Source: Hydrogenophaga sp040372165 (GTDB lineage Bacteria > Pseudomonadota > Gammaproteobacteria > Burkholderiales > Burkholderiaceae_C). From it: DNA of 64,000 nucleotides. The notes below the pieces were generated by a model that worked only from the letters and a program-made list of their open reading frames with translations, was not told the DNA's origin and did no database searches. The position numbers and the translations under genes were made by a program. The stretch covers positions 62,001-126,000 of the forward strand of contig NZ_BAABWG010000004.1 of the NCBI RefSeq assembly GCF_040372165.1, given 5' to 3'. Below are positions 42,248 through 51,147 of the stretch, one piece after another. Position 1 is the first letter of the stretch, and each line of letters begins with the position of its first letter.

Positions 42248-42334
42248 GCTGGTGCAGGTTCGGTAAAGGTCGAGCACGGATCTGGCAGTTTAGAGGCAGA
42301 TGTTCTGTCGGGGGTGAAAGTTCTTTCAGCACGC

Positions 42335-42411
42335 CTTGAAACTGGTCAAACCTTCCGCTGATTGGGGTTTGCGCTCTAAACCAGCCGTCGAGTGGAGACG
42401 GGCTCTTGAAA
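42335..42411 (+). promoter_or_regulatory. Possible heat-shock (sigma-32-like) promoter elements of hsp20
   Basis: Two perfect copies of the sigma-32 -35 element CTTGAAA occur at 42335-42341 and 42405-42411 in the 274-base region before hsp20. No good CCCCAT-type -10 is seen at the right spacing for either; CCGCTGATT and CCAAACAT are the nearest. The region is otherwise without genes. Confidence 0.3.
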
Positions 42412-42521
42412 ACCAAGCGGCCAAACATCAATTGCGAGATCAAGGCAGGGTGACCCACTGGAGGGGTCTGACCAATGCCATTTTTTCCTCGTATTTGTTC
42501 TGCAGCAAGGAGTTGTGAAAC

Positions 42522-42956
42522 ATGAACACGCACACACTGATGACCCGTTCAGGTCTGCTCGATGACTTTTTCAAGGACGTGGCCCCTGGCTTTTTCGTCA
42601 AGCCTCTGCATGGCGACCCACTGCCTGCGCCATCGCAAATGAAAATCGACGTCAAGGAGACTGATGCCAACTACACCGTCATGGCTGAAGTGCCTGGGGT
42701 GAGCAAAGAGGACATACACGTCAACATTGACGGGAACGTCGTGTCACTGAGTGCCGAAGTCAGGCAGACCGATACCGAAACGAAAGGCGAGAAGGTGCTC
42801 CGCAGCGAACGCTACTACGGCTCTGTTGCGCGCAGCTTCCAGTTGCCCGTGGAGATTGACAATGAGGCTGCCAGGGCCCGGTATGAAAACGGCGTGCTCG
42901 TCCTGACGCTGCCCAAGAAGGTCAACAAGCCGGGCCAGCGTCTGACGGTGGAGTGA
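42522..42956 (+). CDS. Small heat shock protein, Hsp20/alpha-crystallin
   Basis: A 144-residue ATP-independent holdase. The alpha-crystallin domain spans about 40-140, with MKIDVKETDANYTVMAEVPGVSKEDIHVNIDGN, VLRSERYYGSVARSFQLP and the closing ARYENGVLVLTLPKK. It lacks the long C-terminal I-x-I tail; GQRLTVE ends the protein. AAGGAG at 42507-42512 gives a strong ribosome site 9 bases before the ATG. It is a single-gene unit and likely heat-inducible. Confidence 0.92.
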   Translation: MNTHTLMTRSGLLDDFFKDVAPGFFVKPLHGDPLPAPSQMKIDVKETDANYTVMAEVPGVSKEDIHVNIDGNVVSLSAEVRQTDTETKGEKVLRSERYYGSVARSFQLPVEIDNEAARARYENGVLVLTLPKKVNKPGQRLTVE

Positions 42957-43046
42957 GCTTTCAGGCCTTCTTGGCCGTCCTGGTTCTTTTCGCAGGTAGC
43001 CCGGCTTAGGCCTGGCTGCCCTGCCGGTGCCTGGCTGCCGGGGGCT

Positions 43047-43916
43047 TCAGGACACCGTCTTCTTCAGCCACTCGGCGAAGGCGGCACACTCCCAGCGGTC
43101 CATGGTGCCGGTACGCCAGCACAGGTAGTGCGCATGAGGGCTGGGGACATGCCGATCAAACAGGGGAACGAGGGTTCCGCTCTCCAGCCATGGGGCTGCC
43201 AGCTTCAGGCGCAGCAGTCCCACGCCCATGCCGGCAGACGCCGCGTCGCACATGAGACCGACATCGTTGAACTGTGATCCGTCGGTGGGTTCGGGCCAAT
43301 CGAGGTCGTGGGCGGCAAACCAGGTTCTCCAGGGCTCCAGGGGGCTGCGCAGCAGCGGTACCCCTTCGAGGTCATTCACGCTCTGGAACGGGCCATGTTC
43401 CCGGGCAAAGGCGGGAGAGGCCAAGGGCGTGACTTCGTCCTTGAGCAGACAGATGTGCTCCACATCGGCATACCGCCCAGTGCCGTAGCGAATGGTCAGG
43501 TCGGCGTCTTCCGCCACCACGTCCAGCAAAGGAATGCTGACCTGCAGGGTCAGGTCAATCTCGGGGTAGGCGTCGCAGAACTGTCGCAGTTTGGGCAGCA
43601 GAATGGAACGGGAAAACGTAGGCGTGACGGCCAGCTTGAGCTTGCGGCGCCCGGGGCTGGTGCCAGCACCAGGGAAACGCTGCAGGGTAGACAGGCCTTC
43701 ACGCACATTGGCCAGGTATTCGCTGCCTTCCGTGGTGAGCGAAAAATCGGCCCGGCCAAACAGTTTGACACCCAGCAATTGCTCCAGCTGCCGGATGCGG
43801 TGACTGACCGCGCTGGGTGTGACACACAATTCCTCGCTTGCCTGCGTCACGCTGCGCAGGCGCGCCAGTGCTTCAAACGTCAGCAGGCACTGGATGGGCG
43901 GGATGCGTGTGCTCAC
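43047..43916 (-). CDS. LysR-type transcriptional regulator, GcvA-like
   Basis: A 289-residue regulator with an N-terminal winged HTH (PPIQCLLTFEALARLRSVTQASEELCVTPSAVSHRIRQLEQLLGVKLFGR) and a type 2 periplasmic-binding effector domain. The sequence closely follows the GcvA branch. The GTG at 43916 is chosen: it overlaps the purU stop by 4 bases (GTGA) and gives a normal length. An ATG at 43970 would lie deep in purU. It may regulate one-carbon or glycine genes, consistent with cotranscription with purU, but that is inference. Confidence 0.85.
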   Translation of the reverse strand: MSTRIPPIQCLLTFEALARLRSVTQASEELCVTPSAVSHRIRQLEQLLGVKLFGRADFSLTTEGSEYLANVREGLSTLQRFPGAGTSPGRRKLKLAVTPTFSRSILLPKLRQFCDAYPEIDLTLQVSIPLLDVVAEDADLTIRYGTGRYADVEHICLLKDEVTPLASPAFAREHGPFQSVNDLEGVPLLRSPLEPWRTWFAAHDLDWPEPTDGSQFNDVGLMCDAASAGMGVGLLRLKLAAPWLESGTLVPLFDRHVPSPHAHYLCWRTGTMDRWECAAFAEWLKKTVS

Positions 43917-44761
43917 TGGAAAACAACCGTCTTGTGGCCGTTGAGCAGCACGCGGTGGTCGCTGTGCCATTTCACTGCGCGCGCCAGTACCTGGCTCTCG
44001 GTGTCGCGGCCGGTTGCCGTGAGGTCTTCGACTTCGTAAGTGTGATCCACCCGGGCCACGTCCTGCTCGATGATCGGGCCCTCATCCAGGTCTGCCGTCA
44101 CGTAGTGGGCGGTGGCGCCGATGAGTTTGACGCCGCGGTCATGGGCCTGGTAGTACGGCTTGGCCCCCTTGAAACTGGGCAGGAAGCTGTGGTGAATGTT
44201 GATGGCGCGACCGGCCAGCTTCTGGCACATGTTGTCACTCAGGATCTGCATGTACCGGGCCAGGACCACCAGTTCGGCGCCTTCCTGCTCAATGATGTCG
44301 AGCTGCCTGGCTTCGGCCTGCTCTTTGGTGGCCGCCGTGACCGGGATGTGGTGGAACGGGATGTTGTAGCTGGCCGCCAACTGGTAGAAGTCCCGGTGGT
44401 TGCTCACGATAGCCCGCACATCCAGGCGCAGAAGCCCGCTTTTCCAGCGGAACAGCAGATCATTGAGGCAGTGGCCTTCCTTGCTCACGAAAATCACTGT
44501 CTTCATGGGCTCGGCCAGGGGGTTGAGGCTCCACCTCATCTCAAAGCCGCTGGCGAAAGCGTTGAGCTGGTCGCGGAGGTCCTGGGGCGCCAGGTCCGGG
44601 CAAGTGAACTGCACCCGCATGAAGAACAGGCCGGTGTCGTGGTCGTTGAACTGGGCCGCTTCTTCAATATTGCCTCCTCTGTCCAGCAAGAAGCCGGAGA
44701 CAGCATGGACGATGCCGCGGCGGTCCGGGCAGGAGAGGGTGAGAACGTAACTGTTTTTCAT
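43913..44761 (-). CDS. purU: Formyltetrahydrofolate deformylase
   Basis: Hydrolyses 10-formyl-THF to THF and formate, balancing one-carbon units and giving formate for PurT. The 282-residue protein has an N-terminal ACT domain (MKNSYVLTLSCPDRRGIVHAVSGFL, 1-85) and a formyltransferase-fold domain. The latter carries the catalytic Asn/His/Asp set in NIHHSFLPSFKGAKPYYQAHDRGVKLIGATAHYVTADLDEGPII. Start 44761 is chosen because it begins the ACT domain. It is divergent from the aminotransferase gene and overlaps the LysR gene. Confidence 0.95.
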   Translation of the reverse strand: MKNSYVLTLSCPDRRGIVHAVSGFLLDRGGNIEEAAQFNDHDTGLFFMRVQFTCPDLAPQDLRDQLNAFASGFEMRWSLNPLAEPMKTVIFVSKEGHCLNDLLFRWKSGLLRLDVRAIVSNHRDFYQLAASYNIPFHHIPVTAATKEQAEARQLDIIEQEGAELVVLARYMQILSDNMCQKLAGRAINIHHSFLPSFKGAKPYYQAHDRGVKLIGATAHYVTADLDEGPIIEQDVARVDHTYEVEDLTATGRDTESQVLARAVKWHSDHRVLLNGHKTVVFQ

Positions 44762-44873
44762 GACTCCGGCATTTTCGCAGGAACTGCCCGGCTTTGCCCG
44801 GAACGGTTCCACAGGCTTGGCGCCGGTGCCACAATGGTGTCGAGTTTCATCGCCATACTTGCCGGAGAACCCC

Positions 44874-46214
44874 ATGGCATTCAACGACCTGCGCATGGAC
44901 AACCAGTGGTTGCCATTCACCCCCAACCGCACGTTCGGCAAAGACCCCCGGGTCTTCGTCAAGGCCGACGGCATGATGTTCACCACCCATGATGGCCGTC
45001 AGGTCATCGATGGTATTTCCAGCCTCTGGTGCGTGGGGGCAGGGCACAACCGTGCGCCCATCAATGACGCCATCAAGCGCCAGGTCGATACGCTGGACTA
45101 CGCCACAGCCTTCAATATCAGCAACGATCAGGCCTTTGTGGCTGCGGAGAAGATTGCTGCGCTGGCCCCTGGCGACCTCAACAAGGTGCTGTTCTGCAAC
45201 TCGGGCAGCGAAGCAGCCGATACATCGTTGAAGGTGGCGCTGGCCTACCATCGAGCCCGTGGCGAGGGCCACCGAAACATCTTCATCGGCCGTGAGCGCG
45301 GCTATCACGGTGTGAATTTCGGCGGCATGAGCGTCGGTGGTATCCCGGCCAACCGCAAGGTCTACGGTACGTCCCTGCTGCCGCGAGTGGATCACCTGCG
45401 ATTCATCCACGACCCGGTCAATCACGCCTACATCAACAACCAGCAGCCTGTGTGGGCGGAAGATCCGCTGCTGGAGCTCGAGCAGCGCATTCTGCCGCTG
45501 CACGATCCGAGCAATGTGGCGGCCATCATCGTCGAGCCCATCGCCGGCAGTGCAGGCTGGTACATCCCCCCCAAAGGCTACCTGCAGCGCTTGCGCGAGA
45601 TCTGCGACAAGCACGGCATACTGCTGATTTTTGACGAGGTCATCACGGGCTTTGGACGCCTGGGAACGCCTTTCGCCGCCGACCACTACGGCGTCGTGCC
45701 CGATATGCTGAATTTTGCCAAGTGCGTGACCAATGGCGTCATTCCGATGGGCGGGGTGATTTGCCGGCAGCACATCTACGACGACATGATGGGCGCGCAC
45801 GGCAGCGCACCCGACCATGCCATCGAGTTCTTCCATGGCTATACCTATTCAGGCCACCCTGTGGCTTGCGCCGCAGCGTCCGCCACGATTGACCTGCTGC
45901 AGTCGGAGAACTTGTTCGAACGCGCCGGTCAGATGGGCCAGCAGCTGGGGGATGCCGTGCATTCGGCCTGCAAGGGGCTGCCCAATGTGGTCAGCATCCG
46001 AAGTTACGGTTTGGCCGCGGCGGTGGAGCTGGCATCTGCGCCAGGAGCGCCAGGCAAAAGGGCTTACGACGCATTTCTGCATGCGTTCCAGCGTGGTGTG
46101 CTGGTCCGCAGTGCAGGCGACAACCTGGTATTTGCGCCGCCCTACATCGTGGAGTCATCGCACATTGATACCATGGTCAATGTGCTGGCGGATGCCATCA
46201 AGGCGCAAGCCTGA
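44874..46214 (+). CDS. Class III aminotransferase (omega-amino acid:pyruvate type)
   Basis: A 446-residue PLP enzyme. Lys283 in NFAKCVTNGVIPMGG binds PLP, Asp254 in LLIFDEVITGFGR contacts the pyridine nitrogen, and CNSGSEAADTSLKVALAYHR and GRERGYHGVNFGGMSVGG are conserved. Sequence order and length match omega-amino acid (beta-alanine):pyruvate aminotransferase of Pseudomonas, whose PLP Lys is at 285. GGAGA lies before the ATG at 44874. Beta-alanine, GABA or putrescine-derived amines are possible donors, of interest given the polyamine genes downstream, but a link is not shown. Confidence 0.88.
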   Translation: MAFNDLRMDNQWLPFTPNRTFGKDPRVFVKADGMMFTTHDGRQVIDGISSLWCVGAGHNRAPINDAIKRQVDTLDYATAFNISNDQAFVAAEKIAALAPGDLNKVLFCNSGSEAADTSLKVALAYHRARGEGHRNIFIGRERGYHGVNFGGMSVGGIPANRKVYGTSLLPRVDHLRFIHDPVNHAYINNQQPVWAEDPLLELEQRILPLHDPSNVAAIIVEPIAGSAGWYIPPKGYLQRLREICDKHGILLIFDEVITGFGRLGTPFAADHYGVVPDMLNFAKCVTNGVIPMGGVICRQHIYDDMMGAHGSAPDHAIEFFHGYTYSGHPVACAAASATIDLLQSENLFERAGQMGQQLGDAVHSACKGLPNVVSIRSYGLAAAVELASAPGAPGKRAYDAFLHAFQRGVLVRSAGDNLVFAPPYIVESSHIDTMVNVLADAIKAQA

Positions 46215-46264
46215 GCGCAATGCCCGCCTGAAACCACCAACACAACGCCAATGAGGAGGAAACG

Positions 46265-47362
46265 ATGGCACTGATGGATTTCATCAACAAGCAGTGGATC
46301 GACATCATCGAGTGGCTCGATGACTCTCGGGATACGCTGTCCTACCGCTGGCCGGACGACGACAAGGAAATCAAGAACGGCGCCCAGCTGATTGTTCGTG
46401 AGAGCCAGGTGGCGCAGTTTGTGTATCTGGGCAAGTATGCCGACACGCTTCAGCCCGGAAAGCACACGCTCACCACGGAGAACATTCCCATTCTCAGCGA
46501 TTTGCTGGGCTGGAAATACAAGTTCGAGTCGCCCTTCAAGGCAGACGTTTACTACGTCATCACCCGCACCTTCACGGGCAACAAGTGGGGCACGTCCAAC
46601 CCGGTGATGATGCGCGACGCCGATTTTGGCGCTGTGCGTATCCGGGCGTTCGGCACTTTCGACTTCAAGATCGTTGATCCGGCCCTGTTCCTGAGGGAGG
46701 TGGCAGGGACCGACCACCATTTCCGCCTGGACGAGTTCCATGATGTCATGCGCTCGCGGATTGTCAGCGTATTCAGCGACACACTGGCGTCGGCCAAGGT
46801 GCCAGTCCTGGATGTGGCCACTCGGTACTCAGAGCTGGGCGATGCGCTGCTCGAGCCCGTGAACCTGGTCATGCGTGAGAAGTACGGTATCGAGATGACG
46901 GCATTCGTTGTCGAGAACGTCTCGGTGCCCAAAGAGGTGGAAGAGGCCATCGACAAGCGCGGCGCCATGACTGCGATCGGCAATCTCAACGATTACGTCA
47001 AATACAACATGGGCAACGCCCTGGCCGACGGCAAGGCCGGGGTGGCCGGCATGGGTGCGGAGCTGGCCACAGGCCTGGCGATGGGGCAATCCATGCTGCA
47101 GGGGCTGGGCGGAGGCGGCGGTGCTGCCGTGCCGGGCATGCCGGGCTTCGTTCCGGGCGCCATGGGCGGCGCTGCCGTCGCTGGAGGAGCACAAGCCGCC
47201 GCGGCAGTGACCGTGCTGACGCCTGAGCAGGTGGCGGAAATGCTCAGCGTATCCCCGGCCGATGTGCTGGTCGAGCTGGAGAATGGCAACCTCAAAGGCA
47301 AGAAGATCGGGTCTCAGTGGCGCGTTCCCCGCAAGTCTGTGGATGAGTTTCTGGCGGGCTGA
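46265..47362 (+). CDS. SPFH/Band-7 domain protein (virion-core-like, YdjI type) with C-terminal excisionase-type HTH
   Basis: A 365-residue protein. Residues 1-250 form an SPFH-like domain of the group annotated as virion core protein (MDFINKQWIDIIEWLDDSRDTLSYRWPDDDKEIKNGAQLIVRE at the start, and a VNLVMREKYGIEMTAFVVENVSVPKEVEEAIDKRGAMTA helix). A Gly/Ala-rich linker (about 255-315, with PGMPGFVPGAMGG) leads to an excisionase-like helix-turn-helix at 318-365 (LTPEQVAEMLSVSPADVLVELENGNLKGKKIGSQWRVPRK). GAGGAGG gives a very strong ribosome site. No signal or membrane helix is present. It is followed 11 bases later by the zinc-ribbon gene. It probably scaffolds a membrane-associated complex; the HTH may bind protein rather than DNA. 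Confidence 0.82.
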   Translation: MALMDFINKQWIDIIEWLDDSRDTLSYRWPDDDKEIKNGAQLIVRESQVAQFVYLGKYADTLQPGKHTLTTENIPILSDLLGWKYKFESPFKADVYYVITRTFTGNKWGTSNPVMMRDADFGAVRIRAFGTFDFKIVDPALFLREVAGTDHHFRLDEFHDVMRSRIVSVFSDTLASAKVPVLDVATRYSELGDALLEPVNLVMREKYGIEMTAFVVENVSVPKEVEEAIDKRGAMTAIGNLNDYVKYNMGNALADGKAGVAGMGAELATGLAMGQSMLQGLGGGGGAAVPGMPGFVPGAMGGAAVAGGAQAAAAVTVLTPEQVAEMLSVSPADVLVELENGNLKGKKIGSQWRVPRKSVDEFLAG

Positions 47363-47373
47363 GTCGATCGCAC

Positions 47374-48435
47374 ATGCGTGAAGAGGAACTGGCGGCCAAG
47401 GAAAAGCTGTCCTGCCCTGCCTGTGGTGGCGAGGCGCACTGGAACCCGGCCAAGAAAGCCCTGATCTGCGCGTACTGCGGCACCGAGTCGCCCTATGAGC
47501 TCGTCGAGGAAGGTGAAATTGTCGAGCATGATCTCGTCACCGCCTTGCGTGAGGTGCCTTCGAGCGCGCGCGGCTGGGAAGCAGAGCGGCGTGCCGTCAA
47601 GTGCCAGCACTGTGATGCCATCAGTGTTTTCAGTGCCGAGCAACAAGGCAGCCGTTGCGATTTCTGTGGCTCGAGCGCGCTCGTGCCTTTTGAAGAGACG
47701 GACGACATCATTCGGCCACAGGCCTTGCTTCCGTTTGATGTGTCCGAGTCCCGTGCGCGCGACCTGGTTCGTCAGTGGTATGGCTCGCGGTGGTGGGCAC
47801 CCAACAATCTGAGCAAGCGTGCTCTCACCGATACGCTCAAAGGGGTCTACCTTCCCTACTGGACGTTCGACGCCCAGGCGAGTGCGAGCTACACCGCAGA
47901 AGCGGGGGAACCCTACCAGGACAGTGAGGGCAAGCGCCGCGTACGCTGGTACCCGGTCAGCGGATACGTGGAGCACTTCTTCGACGACACGCTGGTCTGT
48001 GGCTCGCGTGGCGTGCATCCGCGTCTGGTACAGGCTGTCGAGCCGTTTCCGACCACGGACAAGCTCAAGAGCTACGACGCCGGATACCTCAGTGGATGGA
48101 CCGTGGAGCGTTATCAGCTCGATCTTGTGGCGTCGGCCGAGCGCGGGCGCCAACGCATGCGAGAAGGCTTGCGGCAGCTGTGCTCGCAAGACATTGGCAA
48201 CCCCTTGCAGAGAGGATTGCGCATGGATGACAGCTTTAGCGGGCAGACCTTCAAGCACATCTTGCTGCCCATCTGGCTGGTGGGCTACGACTATGGCCGC
48301 AAGGACTATCAGGTGGTCGTCAACGGTGTGACGGGGAAAGTGGCCGGGGAGCACCCGATCAGCTGGGTCAAGGTGGCGCTGGCCGTGCTGGCAGCCATCA
48401 TCGCGCTGGTGATCTACGCTTCGGTCTCCCGCTAG
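47374..48435 (+). CDS. Double zinc-ribbon protein with C-terminal membrane anchor
   Basis: A 353-residue protein with two N-terminal zinc ribbons: Cys14/Cys17 with Cys32/Cys35 (CPAC, CAYC) and Cys77/Cys80 with Cys95/Cys98 (CQHC, CDFC). A central beta-rich domain follows (PFDVSESRARDLVRQWYGSRWWAPN, LPYWTFDAQASASYTAEAGE, LLPIWLVGYDYGRKDYQVVVNG). One C-terminal membrane helix (WVKVALAVLAAIIALVIYASV) leaves almost no tail. Proteins like this are annotated as TFIIB-type zinc ribbon proteins and recur next to SPFH proteins. No function is established. It forms an operon with the SPFH-HTH gene. Confidence 0.8.
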   Translation: MREEELAAKEKLSCPACGGEAHWNPAKKALICAYCGTESPYELVEEGEIVEHDLVTALREVPSSARGWEAERRAVKCQHCDAISVFSAEQQGSRCDFCGSSALVPFEETDDIIRPQALLPFDVSESRARDLVRQWYGSRWWAPNNLSKRALTDTLKGVYLPYWTFDAQASASYTAEAGEPYQDSEGKRRVRWYPVSGYVEHFFDDTLVCGSRGVHPRLVQAVEPFPTTDKLKSYDAGYLSGWTVERYQLDLVASAERGRQRMREGLRQLCSQDIGNPLQRGLRMDDSFSGQTFKHILLPIWLVGYDYGRKDYQVVVNGVTGKVAGEHPISWVKVALAVLAAIIALVIYASVSR

Positions 48436-48449
48436 GCGGAAGCATTCTC

Positions 48450-49358
48450 TCAGCGAGGTTTGCCAAAGGTCCGTCGCATCTCCACGCAAGGGTCTTCACG
48501 GTCGAGTGCTGGTGTGCGCCAGAAAGTGTCGGCAAGTGCAGGGGGTATTTCTTCCGGGCCTGACTGCATCAGCACCACGTGCGTCTGCGGGCTCAGACTG
48601 TCTGGCAAGTGTGTCGTAAGCCCTCTGTCGCGACGTGCATGTTCGGCTCCCGTGATGAGTACAACGGTATGGCCATGCCGCTGACTCGTCTCAACAGCGG
48701 TGGCGGCGGTCTGTGCCATGGTGGCGTCCCGTGCGAGCTGGATCCTGAGCATGGGCTGAAGCTGTGTGCGTGGTAGCAAGCGGCAGTGGGCAAGTTCGAT
48801 GTGCGTGAGCAGTGCTTGTGACTGCTTCTCGGGCAGATGCGGGTCCAACGCTGCGGATGCCATCACTTCCCTGTGACGTGCTTTGGGCAGGTTGGCGCCC
48901 CTGACCTCGACCCCTGCTGCGACGGCGGTCATGATGGCCGGGCCATAGCTTGTCCAAGGCCATCCGCTGTCATTCCAATGCAGCTGCTGGCGGACGGTGG
49001 CCTCTGGCGCGTTTTTCGCAAGGCCTGCTGTGCTCACGCCCTGGTCAGCCATCTCGAGAAGCAATGCGCCCAGTCGTTTGCGCTGGACCAGGTGCGAGAC
49101 CACTTCTTTTTCAAGTTGGTGGTGAGCTGGTGCATCGTGCTCCTCGCCCAGCACGATGAGCGGGGCATCGGGCAGTTGCCGAACCAGCGCGGACGCGGTC
49201 GCCAAATCAGGTGAAGCCGGCTGGGTGGCTGCGGTGCATCCGGCCAGCGCCAGTGTGATTGTTGTGACTGCACTGGCGACCATTCGGCGCGCCGCCAGCG
49301 AACCCGCCTCCGCTGGCTGACCCGCTCGGCACACCAAGGCACGCAGGGTCACCATCAT
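48450..49358 (-). CDS. ChaN-family lipoprotein
   Basis: A 302-residue protein (if translated from 49358) with a lipobox LALAGC, Cys41. From the alternative ATG at 49283 the signal would be 15 residues, which is a better length. The ChaN domain (heme-binding/Tiki-like fold) starts with IVLGEEHDAPAHHQLEKEVV. It continues through LLLEMADQG, QLHWNDSGWPWTSYGPAI and ends near VVLITGAEHARRDRGL, whose His and Glu/His pairs are the conserved residues. ChaN lipoproteins bind heme or may be metalloproteases. Both possible starts have poor ribosome sites. It lies 8 bases after the ABC binding-protein gene and is probably cotranscribed. Confidence 0.8.
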   Translation of the reverse strand: MMVTLRALVCRAGQPAEAGSLAARRMVASAVTTITLALAGCTAATQPASPDLATASALVRQLPDAPLIVLGEEHDAPAHHQLEKEVVSHLVQRKRLGALLLEMADQGVSTAGLAKNAPEATVRQQLHWNDSGWPWTSYGPAIMTAVAAGVEVRGANLPKARHREVMASAALDPHLPEKQSQALLTHIELAHCRLLPRTQLQPMLRIQLARDATMAQTAATAVETSQRHGHTVVLITGAEHARRDRGLTTHLPDSLSPQTHVVLMQSGPEEIPPALADTFWRTPALDREDPCVEMRRTFGKPR

Positions 49359-49366
49359 GAGGCTTG

Positions 49367-50509
49367 TCAGTGCTGGAAGCGCCCTCGGCGGGTGAACAAC
49401 GCCAGGTCCACAAAGTTGAGGCCGGGGTTCTCGCCATTGAGGTAGCTGATGGTCAAGCCGTCAAACTTGATGACCGAGCCATTGAGCTTGCTGACAAACG
49501 ACGCTCTCGTCGGCTTCGGGCCGGCAAGCTTGAGTGCCTCGGCCATGGCTTTGGTGGTCAGATAGCCTTCGAGGCTTCCATAGGAAAACGAAACGTCCGG
49601 CATGTACTGCTTGAAGGCGGCCTGGTAGGCACGGGTGATCTCTGTCTTGCGCTCCCATGGGCTTGGCACCACCTGCGCAAACACCATGCCGTGCGACAGG
49701 TCCCCCAGATGGTCTGCCAGCTGGGATGAACCGGAGTTCACCCCGTAGAAGTAGGCTTTGACGCCCATCAGGCGGGCCATCTTGATCAGGCGCTGGTAAG
49801 CGCTGACGCTGCCATGGTTGAACACCATCTGTGCGCCACTGGCGCGAATGCGGTCCACAGTGGCACGCACCTGCCCCTCGGATTCATCTGATCCAAATGG
49901 CAGGTCGGCCACAAGCTCCATGCCCGTCTTGTTCACGTGTCTGACGACGTTGGCCAGGTGTTGTTCGCCGGTCGCTGTGCTCTTGCGATAGAAGCCGACC
50001 TTGGTGATGCCGAGGCTGCGCGCCTGATCGAGCAATGCGACGAATTCTTCGCGGTGTCCCACGCGGACAGGAAACACGATCGGCTTGTCCGCTTCGCGCA
50101 ACCCTGGCGAGCCGGCCATGGGGCCAAAGAAGGGCACGTCATGTTCCAGCGCGACCTTCATGACAGCGGTCGATGGGCCCCCCTCAACTGAACCGAACAG
50201 GGCAAACACCTTGTCCTTCTCGATCAGCTCTTTGGCATTGGCAGCGGCATTCTCGGCTGAGCCATCATCGTCCAGCACCTTGATGGCGATGGCTCTGCCA
50301 TGAACGCCGCCCGCGGCATTGATTTCTTTCAGCGCGACCTCCACGCCCTGGCGAACCGCGACACCGTAGTCGCTCTTGCCCTGTTTGAGTGTGATGTTCT
50401 GGCCGAGGAGAATTTCTCTGGCGGAGACGCCGTCTTCAGCTTGAGCGACGGATACCGTCAGGCATGCGGTAAGTGCGAGCGCGCGCAGTGCGCTTTTGGC
50501 AATGGTCAT
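49367..50509 (-). CDS. ABC transporter substrate-binding protein, branched-chain amino acid (LivJ/Leu-Ile-Val) type
   Basis: A 380-residue periplasmic binding protein with signal MTIAKSALRALALTACLTVSVAQA and the type I binding fold. The start is REILLGQNITLKQGKSDYGVAVRQGVEVALKEINAAGGVHGRAIAIKVLDDDGSAENAAANAKEL. No permease or ATPase gene is adjacent, so it is an orphan that may serve a transporter elsewhere. Such orphan proteins are abundant in Comamonadaceae and can carry aromatic acids or other ligands besides amino acids. It is followed 8 bases later by the ChaN-like gene. Confidence 0.88.
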   Translation of the reverse strand: MTIAKSALRALALTACLTVSVAQAEDGVSAREILLGQNITLKQGKSDYGVAVRQGVEVALKEINAAGGVHGRAIAIKVLDDDGSAENAAANAKELIEKDKVFALFGSVEGGPSTAVMKVALEHDVPFFGPMAGSPGLREADKPIVFPVRVGHREEFVALLDQARSLGITKVGFYRKSTATGEQHLANVVRHVNKTGMELVADLPFGSDESEGQVRATVDRIRASGAQMVFNHGSVSAYQRLIKMARLMGVKAYFYGVNSGSSQLADHLGDLSHGMVFAQVVPSPWERKTEITRAYQAAFKQYMPDVSFSYGSLEGYLTTKAMAEALKLAGPKPTRASFVSKLNGSVIKFDGLTISYLNGENPGLNFVDLALFTRRGRFQH

Positions 50510-50669
50510 GATGGCTTTTCCTCAGGGGTTGCCTGAAGTCCCTTTTCGTCTGTTTGTGTCAAAGGCAACAAGACGATTATGGATGGTCACAAACGCGACA
50601 GCCAGTCAAGCCGGGATTATTGGGCGCGAAAACAGCGCCAGTGTGCGAAGGAAAGGGGACAGCGTTGCG

Positions 50670-50954
50670 TCAGTGCATCACGACAGGCATCTGTGCCAGA
50701 GACGAATAGCTGTCCAGCGTGTCTTCGACTTCTTCCTGGGACGGGGTGTGATCTTGCCAAGCCTGGATCTGCAGCTGGAACATCTCTGCCCATGAGCCGT
50801 CGAGGTAGACCTCTTTGCCAGAACGTTTGTCCACGATCTCGAAGCCATGGCGCGGCATCAGCGGAAGATCTTCCGCTTCAGGCGTGTCGACTTCGGGCGC
50901 GTTGGCCAGGATGTGGACGACTGCAAAAGTATCCGAGTCGTAGAGCATGTTCAT
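50670..50954 (-). CDS. DUF3567 family protein
   Basis: A 94-residue cytoplasmic protein starting MNMLYDSDTFAVVHILANAPE, with the conserved MPRHGFEIVDKRSGKEVYLDGSWAEMFQLQIQAWQ and a TPSQEEVEDTLDSYSSLAQMPVV end. DUF3567 is largely limited to betaproteobacteria and its function is unknown. Start 50954 follows a GGAGGA; an in-frame ATG at 50972 has no ribosome site. It stands alone, 193 bases downstream of the DUF3108 gene. Confidence 0.85.
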   Translation of the reverse strand: MNMLYDSDTFAVVHILANAPEVDTPEAEDLPLMPRHGFEIVDKRSGKEVYLDGSWAEMFQLQIQAWQDHTPSQEEVEDTLDSYSSLAQMPVVMH

Positions 50955-51147
50955 GGCTTCAATATCCTCCATTGAGAATAACCCCTGTATGTTCTCTGTT
51001 ATCGGCCATTGGCCGGGAAAACTCAAGTTTTCTGTTCATTCAGATGGGGATGCACCTTCACGGTTCAAGAGTTGTGGTGCAACTTCTACACCTGAGGCGT
51101 CCTGGCACCGCATCAGTGCATTGACGGCACTGGGCGCCGGCATGGCG

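Noticed and set aside
42335..42411. A confident sigma-32 promoter before hsp20.
   Set aside because: The -35-like CTTGAAA occurs twice, but no matching -10 is present at 13-15 bases; kept only as a low-confidence feature.
49367..50509. A frameshifted or broken ABC transporter operon around the branched-chain binding protein.
   Set aside because: No remnants of permease or ATPase genes were seen on either side; it is better read as an orphan binding protein.
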